Assembly (NCBI GenBank): GCA_017414505.1
Contig: JAFQLQ010000012.1
Span: 35,549-99,548 of the forward strand
DNA from: Clostridia bacterium
GTDB lineage: Bacteria > Bacillota > Clostridia > UMGS1840 > HGM11507
Direction of reading: 5' to 3'
Length of the DNA stretch: 64,000 bases
In this document: positions 11,072 through 21,132 of the stretch, piece after piece
Layout: each line of letters begins with the position of its first letter
Position numbering within the stretch: the first letter of the stretch is position 1
The notes under the pieces: model-generated
Databases searched by the model: none
Seen by the model: only the letters and a program-made list of their open reading frames with translations
Told to the model about the DNA's origin: nothing
Position numbers and translations under genes: made by a program

Positions 11072-14000
11072 TTAGTTTACACTATATATAAAAGGTGTAG
11101 CAATTAAATCCGCGCTGTTATAAAGATTAACGGGCGGATTAGGATATCCGCTGTAAGCAAATTTTATTCCTTTTATTTCTGATACATCACCGCTGGTTAC
11201 TGTTATCTCATTAGCAGCAGTTATCTTCGCCGAAGCAGCATAATAAACGCCATCTGCACCGCAAACCTCAAATCCGTTTACATTATCACTTTCGTCATTT
11301 AATTTAAGACCGCTATATACATCTTTGAATATAATTTTTGCGCTGTTTCCTGCAATTTCATAGCTTTCGGGCTGAGGGAATTTATACTGTACAGATTCAT
11401 CCTCATAAACTGTTCCTTTTGCTATAAGAGCCAGTCTTTCACCAACAATTAATTTATTGGTCGGATGGATATTTGTTTGGTTTCCTGCATCCATAATTAC
11501 TGCCATTTCAGTATCCGCAGTGCTGTTTACAAACTGAAGCTGCGCTTCTCTGATTTTTTCAAAATTCATTCCGTTATAAGGCGCAAGCTGAACAATAAAG
11601 AATGGGAAATCATAACCCCAGCGTGCTCTCCAGTCATCAAGCATAACTTTCTGCAATTCACGATAAGTGTCGGTTCTTGCATTGTTTGATTCGCCCTGAT
11701 ACCATATTGCACCTTTAATTTTATAAGGAATAAGCGGGTTAATCATACCGTTAAACAGTTTACCCGGATTTTTATTTTTATCAGGATAATTTATTATATC
11801 AAGACAGCCTGCAACCGAACTGTTTTCAATTGCTTCATAAGATGTCCATGCTTCCATACTTGAACCGCCGTATGCGGCAAATATTAATCCAACGGGCACA
11901 TCGGCACTTTCCTTTTCGGAAAGATAAGAATTAATCTCCTTACCAAAATAGTGCCCTACTGCTGAAAATGGCAAAGCGGTTTCTTTACTGCCTTTCTTCC
12001 AGCTGCCGTTTGCAACATCTTCTTTTGCGTTATCCGAGCCTGTTCTTGTCTGATAAAAATATCTTAAATTACTGTTGTTTAAGCTTTCTGCCTCTGCAAG
12101 AGCATTATCGGTTGAAGACAGAGGAAGCTCCATATTGGATTGTCCGGCACACAGCCACACTTCGCCTGCAAGCACATCGTTTATCTTAAGATTTCCGCTT
12201 TTTTCGGATGAAATATTAAGAACATAAGGATTGTTTTCGGAGGAAATTGCATCCATCTCAACACTCCAGTTACCGTTTGAATCTGCGGTAGCGGTTTTAA
12301 CATCACCGTTTATTTCAACAGTTACAGTATCTTCAGGAATTGCATTTCCCCATACAGAAAATACCTCGTTTCTCTGAATTACACAACCATCGGTAAACAT
12401 AGAAGGCAGCTTAAGCGCAAGCTTTTCTATTTCTACAAATGAATCTCTGTTAGCATTTACCGGAATCTGATTTTTGTTCCATATAAATAATTTAACTTTA
12501 TTTGCTTCATTATTTTTTGTATAGGTGTTTACAGGAATTTCCTGCAAGCTTTCTGCACTTTCAAGTTCCCATACCGAGCTTGATATATTCACAAGAGTAC
12601 TATCCTGATATTCTGCAAAAACAACATCAAGAGTAACCTTTTCGCCGGTTTTGTTTACACCGTAAATATCATATTTACAGTTTTTTCCGGAAACAACTGT
12701 ATCATCACCCATATAAACCTTAAGTGTTTCTGTACCGCTTATAGTAAATGTTTCTGAAACATTCTCACCAAGCTTAGCACCAAATACATTCTCTGTATTG
12801 GCACCAATAACAACACTGCATTCATTATAAGGAAGACACTTTGTTTTTATTTCCACGCCGGTTTGACCGGGCAGAACAGTAATATCTTCTGCGGAAATTT
12901 TTTCTCCGTTTACTGTAACGTTTTCGGCAATATTATCCTTATAGATTTCAGATGAAAACTGAACTGTAACAACTCCGTTGTCATCAGCCGCAACCGAAGA
13001 TACTTCAAAGGCGTGATTACCTGTTAAAACATAAGCGCCTATATCGTCAATATAAGATGAACCGTTACCTCTTGTTCCAAAATATACGCTATCTACAGGA
13101 GTAGCCGCAACATCAAAAGTATAATTATCTGCAGTATATTTTTTCCCGTCAACATAGTATGTCCAGTTCTGAACTCCGTTTACAACATCGGCAACTGCAA
13201 TAATATCATACCACTGAAGCTTTTCGCTGTCATATGCAGGAAAATTTTCGCTGGTTATTGTATCACCGTTTTCGTTATGTAAGCGAGATGCAACGGCATT
13301 GTTGTAATACACCTTATAAAGACAGGCAAGAGTCTGTTTTGTAGAACCTGCATTTACAAGGCCGATTTCACCTGCACTGATTGTTTCAAGGGAATCGCCT
13401 GCAGCAACACGCTCTTTTATAAGGATTTTGTGAGAGGCTTTGCCGTTCACTATATTATCAAGTCCGGAAACAGAACTGAAAGCTCTGCTTATTCTTCTTA
13501 TATCGGTTGTTTTTGTACTGTTTATTTTAAGAAATTTATTTTCGCCATCGTTTTCCAGTGCAAAATAATCATTTGCCTGTACCGCAGCAGATGTGGGAGC
13601 GCCTGTTTTCCAATTGGAATCAGACCAGTTCCAGTCGCTGAAATCTTCATCTGCAAGAAGATATTTTTCATCCGGAATTATGGTAGTTTTTACTACAAAA
13701 TCCTTTGTGTAATCCGAGGCTAATTTAACGTTTCTTACGCCTGCTGCATCTTTTGCAATTTTAAGTGTTACAGGACTTTTTGAAAATCCTTCTGCAGGAG
13801 CAGTTATATAAATACTTCTCTGATCATCAGAAATTGCAATACGGGTTCCTGCAACAAGGGTATCATTTACGTATACATAATTCTTTATGGAATTAAATAT
13901 TTCTTCAGAAAATTCAACTGTCATATTTCCGTCTTCATCCGATGTAGCCGAAACAATCTCAAACGGAGCGGAATTTGCAACTGCATAAGCGGCAGTATCA

Positions 14001-15337
14001 TCATAAAAGCCGTCTGCTTTTCCTGCCGCCAATGTTCTTGTGGCAAAATATATTGAATTATAGTTCTTTGTTGTTAAATCGGTAGTATAGCTATCCTTTG
14101 TGTAGGCTGTTCCATCAACATAATATGTCCATTTAGCAACACCGTTTACAACATCGGCAACTGCCATAACATCATGCCATACAATTTTGGATGAATCATA
14201 TGGTGCAAAAACTGATGAACCTAAATCATTGGTGGATGTATTGTTATGGAAACGGGCTGAAATAGCACCTGTTGACCCCTGACAAAGCTGGAAGGATCTG
14301 AATGTATCAGAAAAGCTTGAGCCGGATGTAACGGAAAATCCGAATTCGCAGGGAGCAGACCAGCAGTTTGCACCACCGGAGGCAAGACGTGTTTTGATAA
14401 TCATTTTGTAAGTTCCGTCGTAAATTTCATCAAAACTTTTATCGGAATACTGTGCAATACGGTTGAAAACAGCCGCTGTTCCTTCTGATGTAATGTTGAA
14501 ATAAGGATTTTCACCGTCAATATGGCTGTATCTTGCATCGTCTGTAATTTTGGCGTTTATACGATACCATGGAGTTGCATTCCAGTTCCAATTGCTGAAT
14601 GTATCATAAGGCACAATTTCCGTTCTTTCAGAAACGGCGTCAGCGCTTGTAATACTGATATCAATATTATCAAAGCATCCGTTTCCAAGTTCACGGGTTG
14701 CAAAATAAACACTCTGTTTATCGCTCATTGTACAGGTGTAAGTGGAATTTGTATAAGGTGTTCCGTCAATATAGAAAGTCCATAACGCAGTATTGTTTGT
14801 AACATCTGCAACCGCCTTTATCTTATGCCATTCAACCGCATTTTCTGTGCAGGCAATCTGTGCAGATGTAGACGTACCTGCAAAAAGATATGCACTTGCA
14901 CGGGTGGGATTAGCAGAAGCACCCTGCTTAAATTCCATCAGTCTGAAATTGGTATTACTTCCGTTTACCAGATACCCAAGTCCAACTTCAACCGAAGTCG
15001 ACCATTTTGTTGCTCCCGCAAACGCAACATCTGCAGAAATAACCATCTGATAATCCGTTAAAGCAGTTGAAAAATTTTTATGCATAGCTCTCATCGCATT
15101 TGCTGCGTTGGGGCTGATTTTAAGATATGAATTTGAACCGGAAGTTTCAAGGCTGTAATAAGATGTAGCGGGAACACTTCCGCCGGTAAGCAACGTGCTC
15201 CACCCGTTTCTTGTGGTTGTCCAGTTGCTGAAATCTTCATAAACAACATTCTCTGTGGATGCAAAAGCCGAAACAGGTGTAATTGAAATTAATATTGCTA
15301 AAAATAAAACTGTCATTTTTTTCAACAAAGTTTTCAT
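11072..15337 (-). CDS. Large secreted multi-module protein with C-terminal sialate-O-acetylesterase-like domain
   Basis: This 1421-residue exported protein starts with a signal peptide (residues 1-26, ending SAFA). Three related jelly-roll-like modules of ~200-230 residues follow, each opening with a D/EDFSNW-type motif (about residues 32, 245 and 565); two are followed by ~90-residue SbsA/Ig-like segments (FSEEIF...). From about residue 970 the protein is a SASA/SGNH esterase: GQSNM with the presumed catalytic Ser1067, WYQGESNN, and NIHPTNK with the presumed catalytic His1291. Such esterases remove acetyl groups from sugars; despite the family name many act on plant or microbial glycans. No SLH or sortase signal is seen, so it may be released or retained by glycan binding. 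It is the last gene of the first glycan operon. The substrate is inferred only. Confidence 0.85.
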   Translation of the reverse strand: MKTLLKKMTVLFLAILISITPVSAFASTENVVYEDFSNWTTTRNGWSTLLTGGSVPATSYYSLETSGSNSYLKISPNAANAMRAMHKNFSTALTDYQMVISADVAFAGATKWSTSVEVGLGYLVNGSNTNFRLMEFKQGASANPTRASAYLFAGTSTSAQIACTENAVEWHKIKAVADVTNNTALWTFYIDGTPYTNSTYTCTMSDKQSVYFATRELGNGCFDNIDISITSADAVSERTEIVPYDTFSNWNWNATPWYRINAKITDDARYSHIDGENPYFNITSEGTAAVFNRIAQYSDKSFDEIYDGTYKMIIKTRLASGGANCWSAPCEFGFSVTSGSSFSDTFRSFQLCQGSTGAISARFHNNTSTNDLGSSVFAPYDSSKIVWHDVMAVADVVNGVAKWTYYVDGTAYTKDSYTTDLTTKNYNSIYFATRTLAAGKADGFYDDTAAYAVANSAPFEIVSATSDEDGNMTVEFSEEIFNSIKNYVYVNDTLVAGTRIAISDDQRSIYITAPAEGFSKSPVTLKIAKDAAGVRNVKLASDYTKDFVVKTTIIPDEKYLLADEDFSDWNWSDSNWKTGAPTSAAVQANDYFALENDGENKFLKINSTKTTDIRRISRAFSSVSGLDNIVNGKASHKILIKERVAAGDSLETISAGEIGLVNAGSTKQTLACLYKVYYNNAVASRLHNENGDTITSENFPAYDSEKLQWYDIIAVADVVNGVQNWTYYVDGKKYTADNYTFDVAATPVDSVYFGTRGNGSSYIDDIGAYVLTGNHAFEVSSVAADDNGVVTVQFSSEIYKDNIAENVTVNGEKISAEDITVLPGQTGVEIKTKCLPYNECSVVIGANTENVFGAKLGENVSETFTISGTETLKVYMGDDTVVSGKNCKYDIYGVNKTGEKVTLDVVFAEYQDSTLVNISSSVWELESAESLQEIPVNTYTKNNEANKVKLFIWNKNQIPVNANRDSFVEIEKLALKLPSMFTDGCVIQRNEVFSVWGNAIPEDTVTVEINGDVKTATADSNGNWSVEMDAISSENNPYVLNISSEKSGNLKINDVLAGEVWLCAGQSNMELPLSSTDNALAEAESLNNSNLRYFYQTRTGSDNAKEDVANGSWKKGSKETALPFSAVGHYFGKEINSYLSEKESADVPVGLIFAAYGGSSMEAWTSYEAIENSSVAGCLDIINYPDKNKNPGKLFNGMINPLIPYKIKGAIWYQGESNNARTDTYRELQKVMLDDWRARWGYDFPFFIVQLAPYNGMNFEKIREAQLQFVNSTADTEMAVIMDAGNQTNIHPTNKLIVGERLALIAKGTVYEDESVQYKFPQPESYEIAGNSAKIIFKDVYSGLKLNDESDNVNGFEVCGADGVYYAASAKITAANEITVTSGDVSEIKGIKFAYSGYPNPPVNLYNSADLIATPFIYSVN

Positions 15338-15339
15338 AA

Positions 15340-17034
15340 TTATTCTCCTCTTTCGTATTGTGAAATACCTGTATTAATTTTTTTAATTACTTCCATATCG
15401 AATTTCGGTTCTCTCTCAAAAGTATATAACCCGTTTGTTTCCTGTTCCACATCATAAAGCTGTGTATAGCAGAAACCGAAAATTCTGTCACAATTAAGAA
15501 TCATAGTGGTAAGGGCATTATATCTTTCAAGAAATTCTTCCATTGTTTTGGGAGCATTTCCGTAGCCCCAACCATCATAATTCTCATTAACCCATTTTAT
15601 TCCCCCGTACTCGCTGAAAAATACGGGACCGCCATCATAATTTTTACAGGATTTGAAATCAAGCTTATTTTCAGCCTTTAAAAGTTCAAGCCTTTTTGTT
15701 AAAATCTCTGCATCCTGCAAATAATTATGTACATCAAAAATATCTGTTTTCACGTGATTCCAGCCACTTGCATCAATGCAGGGACGTGTGTAATCAAGTG
15801 CCTTTGTATAGTCATAAACAGAGCTTATAAGGGTAGGAAGCTGATTATCGGGAGTTTCATTAAAGGGAATCCATCCAACTATTGCAGGATGGTTAAAATC
15901 TCTTTCAACCGCTTCCTTCCATTCTCCGAAATATGTTGTTATACTCTCAGGGGAAGAATGGTCAAAGCCCCAGTTTCCGTATTCTCCCCACACAATATAG
16001 CCCAATTTATCACAGTGATATAAAAATCTCGGTTCAAATACTTTCTGATGAAGTCTTGCACCGTTAAAGCCTGCTTCAAGCGAAATTTCTATATCCTTTT
16101 TCAAAGCAGCCTCATCAGGAGCAGTATAAATGCCGTCCTTATAATACCCCTGGTCAAGAACAGTTCTCTGAAAAACTTTTTTTCCGTTTATAAGCACCTT
16201 ATATCCGTCGATTTCAATATTTCTCATACCGAAATAGCTTGACACTTCATCATCACCGAATGTAAGCTTCAAATCATAAATTCTCCCGCATAAGGGTTCC
16301 CATAAATAAAGATTATCAAGCTTTAACGATGCCCTTAAAATGCCTGTTTTTGCCTTAACAGATACGTTCCCCTGAATTTTCCCCTCGTAAGATGCCTCTG
16401 CGGTAAAAATTCCGCTGCCATAAACTTCTGCCTCAATATTTAAAACAGAATTTTCAATATCGGGATAGTATTTAACATTTTTAATATAATTTTCCGGCAC
16501 ATATTCGAGCCACACGGTTTGCCATATTCCCGTAGTTCTTGTGTACATACATTTGTAGGAAAAATGCTTATCAGACTGTTTACCGCTTGGCTGCTTTGGA
16601 TTTCTTGTATCATCCATTGCGTAAACAACAAGCTCATTTGCCCCGTCTTTTAAAAATCCGGTAATGTCAAATTTAAAAGGTGTATATCCGCCTTTATGAA
16701 TTCCGGCAAGCGTGCCGTTTACAAACACGCTTGCCTCATAATCAACTGCACCGAAATTTATAAAAGTTCTGCCGTTTTTCCATTCTTCGGGCACTGTAAA
16801 ATTTCTTCTGTACCACACCGCACCGGCAAAATCCTTTATGCCAACACCGGAAAGCTCACTTTCCATGCAAAACGGTACTGTTATTTTCCGGGAAAATTCT
16901 TTGTTTTTGTACCAGTCGCAGTCCTTGCCGTTATTGGCATAATCAATTTCAAAATCCCATTCGCCATTTAAATTAATCCAGTTTTTTCTCTCAAACTGCG
17001 GATTGGGATATTCTATTCTCGGTATGCTTTTCAT
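15340..17034 (-). CDS. Glycoside hydrolase family 2 enzyme, cytoplasmic
   Basis: This is a 564-residue retaining beta-glycosidase of family GH2. The layout is classical: sugar-binding jelly roll (GEWDFEIDY, AVWYRRNF), immunoglobulin-like domain, then a TIM barrel. The acid/base is predicted as Glu393 in PFNETPDN and the nucleophile as Glu475 in SEYGG. There is no signal peptide, so it should act on imported oligosaccharides. It lacks the N-x-K uronate motif seen in the other GH2 of this window, so beta-glucuronidase activity cannot be claimed; galactosidase, mannosidase or arabinosidase activities are possible. It begins 2 bases after the preceding GH-A gene, whose end supplies its GAGGAG ribosome site. 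Confidence 0.88.
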   Translation of the reverse strand: MKSIPRIEYPNPQFERKNWINLNGEWDFEIDYANNGKDCDWYKNKEFSRKITVPFCMESELSGVGIKDFAGAVWYRRNFTVPEEWKNGRTFINFGAVDYEASVFVNGTLAGIHKGGYTPFKFDITGFLKDGANELVVYAMDDTRNPKQPSGKQSDKHFSYKCMYTRTTGIWQTVWLEYVPENYIKNVKYYPDIENSVLNIEAEVYGSGIFTAEASYEGKIQGNVSVKAKTGILRASLKLDNLYLWEPLCGRIYDLKLTFGDDEVSSYFGMRNIEIDGYKVLINGKKVFQRTVLDQGYYKDGIYTAPDEAALKKDIEISLEAGFNGARLHQKVFEPRFLYHCDKLGYIVWGEYGNWGFDHSSPESITTYFGEWKEAVERDFNHPAIVGWIPFNETPDNQLPTLISSVYDYTKALDYTRPCIDASGWNHVKTDIFDVHNYLQDAEILTKRLELLKAENKLDFKSCKNYDGGPVFFSEYGGIKWVNENYDGWGYGNAPKTMEEFLERYNALTTMILNCDRIFGFCYTQLYDVEQETNGLYTFEREPKFDMEVIKKINTGISQYERGE

Positions 17035-17036
17035 TT

Positions 17037-18833
17037 TTACTCCTCGTCAAAATAATCCATTAATTCATACACATTATATGTAATTTCCTTAATTCCGTCT
17101 GCAAGGTCGCTGTAAATATTAAGATTCATATCGTAAAGACCTTTATTGCTATCGTCATCATCACGATATTTAAACCAGTTAAAGCCTACACAATCCTTGC
17201 ATTCAAGAAGTTTAAGTGCATAATTCTGATAAAATGCCGCTCTGTCTTTCTGAGTTTTACAGGTCCATCCCCAACCATCGGTGTTGCCGAATCCGGTATC
17301 TTCACCCTTTGCATAAAATTCGGTTATCATGAAAGGCTTGCCTGACCACTCTGCAATCTCAGTAAGTGTATAGCTTTCGGGCGTCCACACTCTGTAATAG
17401 TTAATTGAAATTACATCGCAGTATCTGCCGGTTGCTTTCATAATTCCGCTTGATTCATAACTGCTGTATTTGTTTCTTACTCCAAAATAAAGAGTGTCAG
17501 GGAAATATTTTCTTATACTCTTTGATACAACCTTGTAATATCTGTCATATACAAATTCCTTAAAGCTTTCACGCATAATATCAGTTATCCCGGAAGTATC
17601 AATATTGCTTGTTCCCATATAATTTGCATACCATTTACATGCAACCTCATACGGAATTTTATTTATAGCAATAGTGTTATCAAGCGCAAGATATGCATCC
17701 AGCATTTTGTGTATGCCGGGAAGCTCGTTATCACTTGCAAATCCTAAAATATATTTTTCATTAGGAAGAGATTTTTTAAGAGAGGACATATAAGTTTCGC
17801 AGTAACTTTCAAAATCTCTTTCAAAAACATAAAGAATATTAGAACCGCAGGAAAGTGCGTTGCCATCGGCAGAAAGTTTTAGCGACGGATCCTCCTGAAC
17901 TTTTTTCTTAAGATAATTTGAAAGCAGATTTACGGTTATAATCTGTCCGAGATTTTTAGTTCTGTCGGAAGATGCAGTAAGCTTGTTGTAGGATGACCAT
18001 CCGCTTTCTGTAAAGCCAAGCTGATTTTTAAGTTCATCAGCTGTGTCTGCTCCCCACTGATTAAGAGCCTCTTCATTGCCTAAAGAAGGATATTTTGAAT
18101 AAATTCCATTAAGCTCATTTGCAGTTGAGCCCTGAGAAACATTGGATATACCTATACCGTAAAATTCGTTTCCGTCGGGATCCACAAAAACAGATCTTCC
18201 GTTTTCATTTTTTGTAATGTAATATTTACCTGTTGCTGTATATGATTTATTGCTGTTTCCACCGAAATCATCGCGGTTTGAAAGAGAAGTTAACGGAGTA
18301 AAACCGCTAAGGTCATCTATTCCTCTTGTGGCAAAGCTTAAATATGATGTTGAAGAAGCATTGAACTTGGCTTCAACTGTTTTTGAATATTCCGAAGAAT
18401 CGTCTTTTATCACTTCTGCAGCCGAACCTTCAGGTATAACAACAAGACGTGTTCTTGCTCCGTTAAAAACGGCTTCTCCACCGCTTACATAAGAAATGGA
18501 AGTTTCAAGGTAATTGGTTGCGGATTTCAACGCATTTGTCACATCAAAATAATAATATTTGTTATTGAAATTAACACTCTGCTGTTCTCCGTTTAAAGAA
18601 ACAATGTTTCCTCCGTTTTTAACAGATGAACAGTAAACCTTAATATATGCTTCTTTGATATTTGAGTTAAGAGCTGAAATATCAAATTTCAAAGCTCCGG
18701 AAGAGGAGTTTTTCACAGAAAACTCCCCTTGCTGAAGCATTTCGGTTACTTCAATAATATCATTGCTTACTTTATAGGTATAAGGATTATTTCCAATATA
18801 CTCTATTTTGCCTGCGCCGGACTGAGCCAGCAA
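17037..18833 (-). CDS. Clan GH-A hydrolase domain, in frame with the upstream module protein beyond a TGA
   Basis: The open frame encodes a jelly-roll region resembling DNRLRE/CBM96 (about residues 20-150), then a TIM-barrel catalytic domain of agarase-like (GH50-like) type with the VDPDGNEFYGIG entry motif. The presumed acid/base is Glu370 (SDNELP) and the nucleophile Glu505 (MITEFYA). Its C-terminal ~400 residues are clearly paralogous to the 1007-residue protein at 33955-36978, which has a signal peptide. This one has none. The only early start is a TTG at 18833 without a Shine-Dalgarno sequence, unlike its neighbours. The frame is continuous with 18843-21104 apart from one TGA (18843-18845). 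It is thus probably the C-terminal part of a 1355-residue secreted enzyme interrupted by a stop codon, or made by readthrough. Enzyme activity is inferred. Confidence 0.75.
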   Translation of the reverse strand: MLAQSGAGKIEYIGNNPYTYKVSNDIIEVTEMLQQGEFSVKNSSSGALKFDISALNSNIKEAYIKVYCSSVKNGGNIVSLNGEQQSVNFNNKYYYFDVTNALKSATNYLETSISYVSGGEAVFNGARTRLVVIPEGSAAEVIKDDSSEYSKTVEAKFNASSTSYLSFATRGIDDLSGFTPLTSLSNRDDFGGNSNKSYTATGKYYITKNENGRSVFVDPDGNEFYGIGISNVSQGSTANELNGIYSKYPSLGNEEALNQWGADTADELKNQLGFTESGWSSYNKLTASSDRTKNLGQIITVNLLSNYLKKKVQEDPSLKLSADGNALSCGSNILYVFERDFESYCETYMSSLKKSLPNEKYILGFASDNELPGIHKMLDAYLALDNTIAINKIPYEVACKWYANYMGTSNIDTSGITDIMRESFKEFVYDRYYKVVSKSIRKYFPDTLYFGVRNKYSSYESSGIMKATGRYCDVISINYYRVWTPESYTLTEIAEWSGKPFMITEFYAKGEDTGFGNTDGWGWTCKTQKDRAAFYQNYALKLLECKDCVGFNWFKYRDDDDSNKGLYDMNLNIYSDLADGIKEITYNVYELMDYFDEE

Positions 18834-18842
18834 CTGTGAAGT

Positions 18843-21104
18843 TCACAAACCATCATCAAGACCTGCTTCATTTACTTCGTTGATATCAAAATAGCTTCCG
18901 TCTGTAACAAGATACGGTACACCGGTATAAGCATCCCATACAAACAATTTAACATCGTCATAAGCTTCTTCGGCAGTAAAGGAAGGTGTTGCATTTACTG
19001 TGCCGGAAGATGCATTTATGGTAAGCGGCTGACTTTCTACGTTAACAAGAACACCGTCAGAATAGCCTGCAAGAATAACATTTGCATTCTGGCTGATTCC
19101 TGTTCTGTTTGATGTACTTAAATTAATTTTGTATTCAAGATTTTCATAAACTATATCATTTGAAACATAAACCTGAACATCCGATGTATCAACAGTACCA
19201 AGAGAATTTATTGAACAGCTGTAATCTTCTAAAAGATAACTTCCCATTGCACTCTTAGCACCTGCTTTTATTGTAAGCGGATAGTAGAAACCGTACATAT
19301 AGTTGTAAGCAGGTTTTTTAAGGATAAGCTTGGTTTTTGTATCATCTATAACCATTCTTGAATCTGCAACAGTTTTATTGTTCCAAAGAATATAATCTTT
19401 TACTTCGTTTGTAATTTCAGTTGAGAATGTAATTACAACATCCTGATCATCGGTTGTAACATTAAGAACTTCAAAATCGGGAGCATTATCTGTAATATAG
19501 ATTTCAAGATTATCAAACAGAGCTTCGCTGGTTCTCTGACCAAACTGAACCGAATTTATTGTACTTGCAGGAGTATAAGTGAACGCTGTTTCTCCCTCAA
19601 CCTTTTCTCCGTTTAAATAATAATTCCATATTCCGTTTCCGCCGGAAACATCGCCAACTATAAGAACATCTATCCATTCACCGGGATCAACCTGAAATTC
19701 AGGGAAAGATGCTTCAGAATGTACTTTAGGTGATACTTTACCATTTTCAAGAGCAATAAATTCAAACAGTTTCTTATCTGTTGATGCACCTGCAGCAGTA
19801 GAAATTTCAGCCAGACCGGATGTTGTATCTGCACTTACTCCAACCTTTGCTTTTATAAGAAGCTTGTAATTTCCTGTTGCCATAAGAGTCTGAATATCAG
19901 AGGATGCAAATTTATTTATTCTGTACATACCACCCTGAGGGCTGCGAAGAATTTTAAGATATTTATTTCCGTCTTCTTCTGTTACAAGTTCAAATCTGTC
20001 AGCATGTGTAGGAATAACTCCTGCTGTTCCGTTTGTCCAGTTATTAACGGTTGTGCTCCAGTTGGAGAAATCTTCATAAGGAGCCCATGTGTATCTTTTA
20101 AGAGATGCATCGTATCTGATGCCGGAAGATGCAGAACCCCATACATCATAAAGTCCGTCGTCAAGAACAACATTTTTAAGTGTTCCGTTAAAGGGAACTT
20201 CAACAGCTTTTCTGCCGGGAAGAATTGTTACGCTGTTTGCATTAACATAGTTTCCGTTCACTTTAATTCCGGATTTAATATCGTTTAAAACCTCGGTTGC
20301 AAAATTCATTGTAATTTTTCCGTTTGCATAGTCAACAGAAGTCATTTCATAACCGATTTTTCCACCGCTTACAAGCACGCTTGTCATTTTAAAATTATCG
20401 AATTTTGCCTGTGTTCCTGCAACACTTCCCGGTGAAACTCTTAATCTTAAACCGGTTGTATTTCTGGGAGTATTTCCTGTAAAGGTTGCTGTTCCCACAT
20501 TAACACCATTGATATAATAATCAACACCTGCACCATCGTTGTGAAGGTTTATCATAACATCAACCCATGTACCTGCCGCAACATTGCTTAAAACCTTTGT
20601 AGCAGGCTCATTACGGTTACCAAGAACGTTTCCTGTGGAAGGATTGGTTGCTGATGTCACGTCGTGAACATATACATCGAAGGTGCTTGTTGAGTTGGAT
20701 TTAAGCTGAACAAGATGTGTTGCAGCACTGTATCCGTTTGCGTCATTAACAAGATAAATCTGTGATGTAACATCGGATGCAGCAATAGAATCAAGAGTCA
20801 TTCTTGTTTTTATCACATGGTCGTTACTTCTCATAGCCAGAATTGTATTGGAATTTGATGTATCGGACCAGTCTGCAGAAGAATCAAGCTTTGAAAAATG
20901 AATAACTCTTCCCATAGCATTTGCAGCAGTTCCTGTCATAGTAAGCACCCCACTGCTTACAGTACCTGCGCCACTCCATCCTTCAGAACCATAAAAAGTT
21001 CCGCCGATAACTTCTGTTACAGTTGCCGCACCAACAGTTGCCGGAATAACCAGCATGCTGATTAACATAGCCATTACCAGGCTTAAAGACATAATTTTTT
21101 TCAT
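18843..21104 (-). CDS. Secreted carbohydrate-binding-type module protein (possible N-terminal half of interrupted GH-A enzyme)
   Basis: This 753-residue exported protein begins with a signal peptide (residues 1-27, ending VGAA). It has a jelly-roll-like module (about 28-245), an SbsA/Ig-like segment (about 250-335), a second EDFSNW-type module (from residue 343), another SbsA-like segment, and a C-terminal beta module with the motif VKLFVWD that recurs at the ends of several proteins here. Module order and sequence match the protein at 31677-33953. No catalytic motif was recognised, so binding of polysaccharide is the likely role. It ends with TGA, three sense codons before the presumed TTG start of the in-frame hydrolase domain. 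It follows the permease genes by 28 bases, in the same operon. Confidence 0.75.
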   Translation of the reverse strand: MKKIMSLSLVMAMLISMLVIPATVGAATVTEVIGGTFYGSEGWSGAGTVSSGVLTMTGTAANAMGRVIHFSKLDSSADWSDTSNSNTILAMRSNDHVIKTRMTLDSIAASDVTSQIYLVNDANGYSAATHLVQLKSNSTSTFDVYVHDVTSATNPSTGNVLGNRNEPATKVLSNVAAGTWVDVMINLHNDGAGVDYYINGVNVGTATFTGNTPRNTTGLRLRVSPGSVAGTQAKFDNFKMTSVLVSGGKIGYEMTSVDYANGKITMNFATEVLNDIKSGIKVNGNYVNANSVTILPGRKAVEVPFNGTLKNVVLDDGLYDVWGSASSGIRYDASLKRYTWAPYEDFSNWSTTVNNWTNGTAGVIPTHADRFELVTEEDGNKYLKILRSPQGGMYRINKFASSDIQTLMATGNYKLLIKAKVGVSADTTSGLAEISTAAGASTDKKLFEFIALENGKVSPKVHSEASFPEFQVDPGEWIDVLIVGDVSGGNGIWNYYLNGEKVEGETAFTYTPASTINSVQFGQRTSEALFDNLEIYITDNAPDFEVLNVTTDDQDVVITFSTEITNEVKDYILWNNKTVADSRMVIDDTKTKLILKKPAYNYMYGFYYPLTIKAGAKSAMGSYLLEDYSCSINSLGTVDTSDVQVYVSNDIVYENLEYKINLSTSNRTGISQNANVILAGYSDGVLVNVESQPLTINASSGTVNATPSFTAEEAYDDVKLFVWDAYTGVPYLVTDGSYFDINEVNEAGLDDGL

Positions 21105-21132
21105 AGTTTTTTTCTCTCCTTTTATAATTTTA

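Noticed and set aside
11072..15337. Sialic acid utilisation, suggested by the name sialate O-acetylesterase
   Set aside because: No nanA, nanE, nanK or sialidase gene is present. Esterases of this family occur in many plant and microbial glycan loci.
18843..18845. TGA read as an amino acid by a changed genetic code
   Set aside because: TGA serves as a stop in the four-base ATGA overlaps at 10460-10463 and 36975-36978, so the standard bacterial code applies. No selenocysteine hairpin is apparent directly after the TGA, though this was judged by eye.
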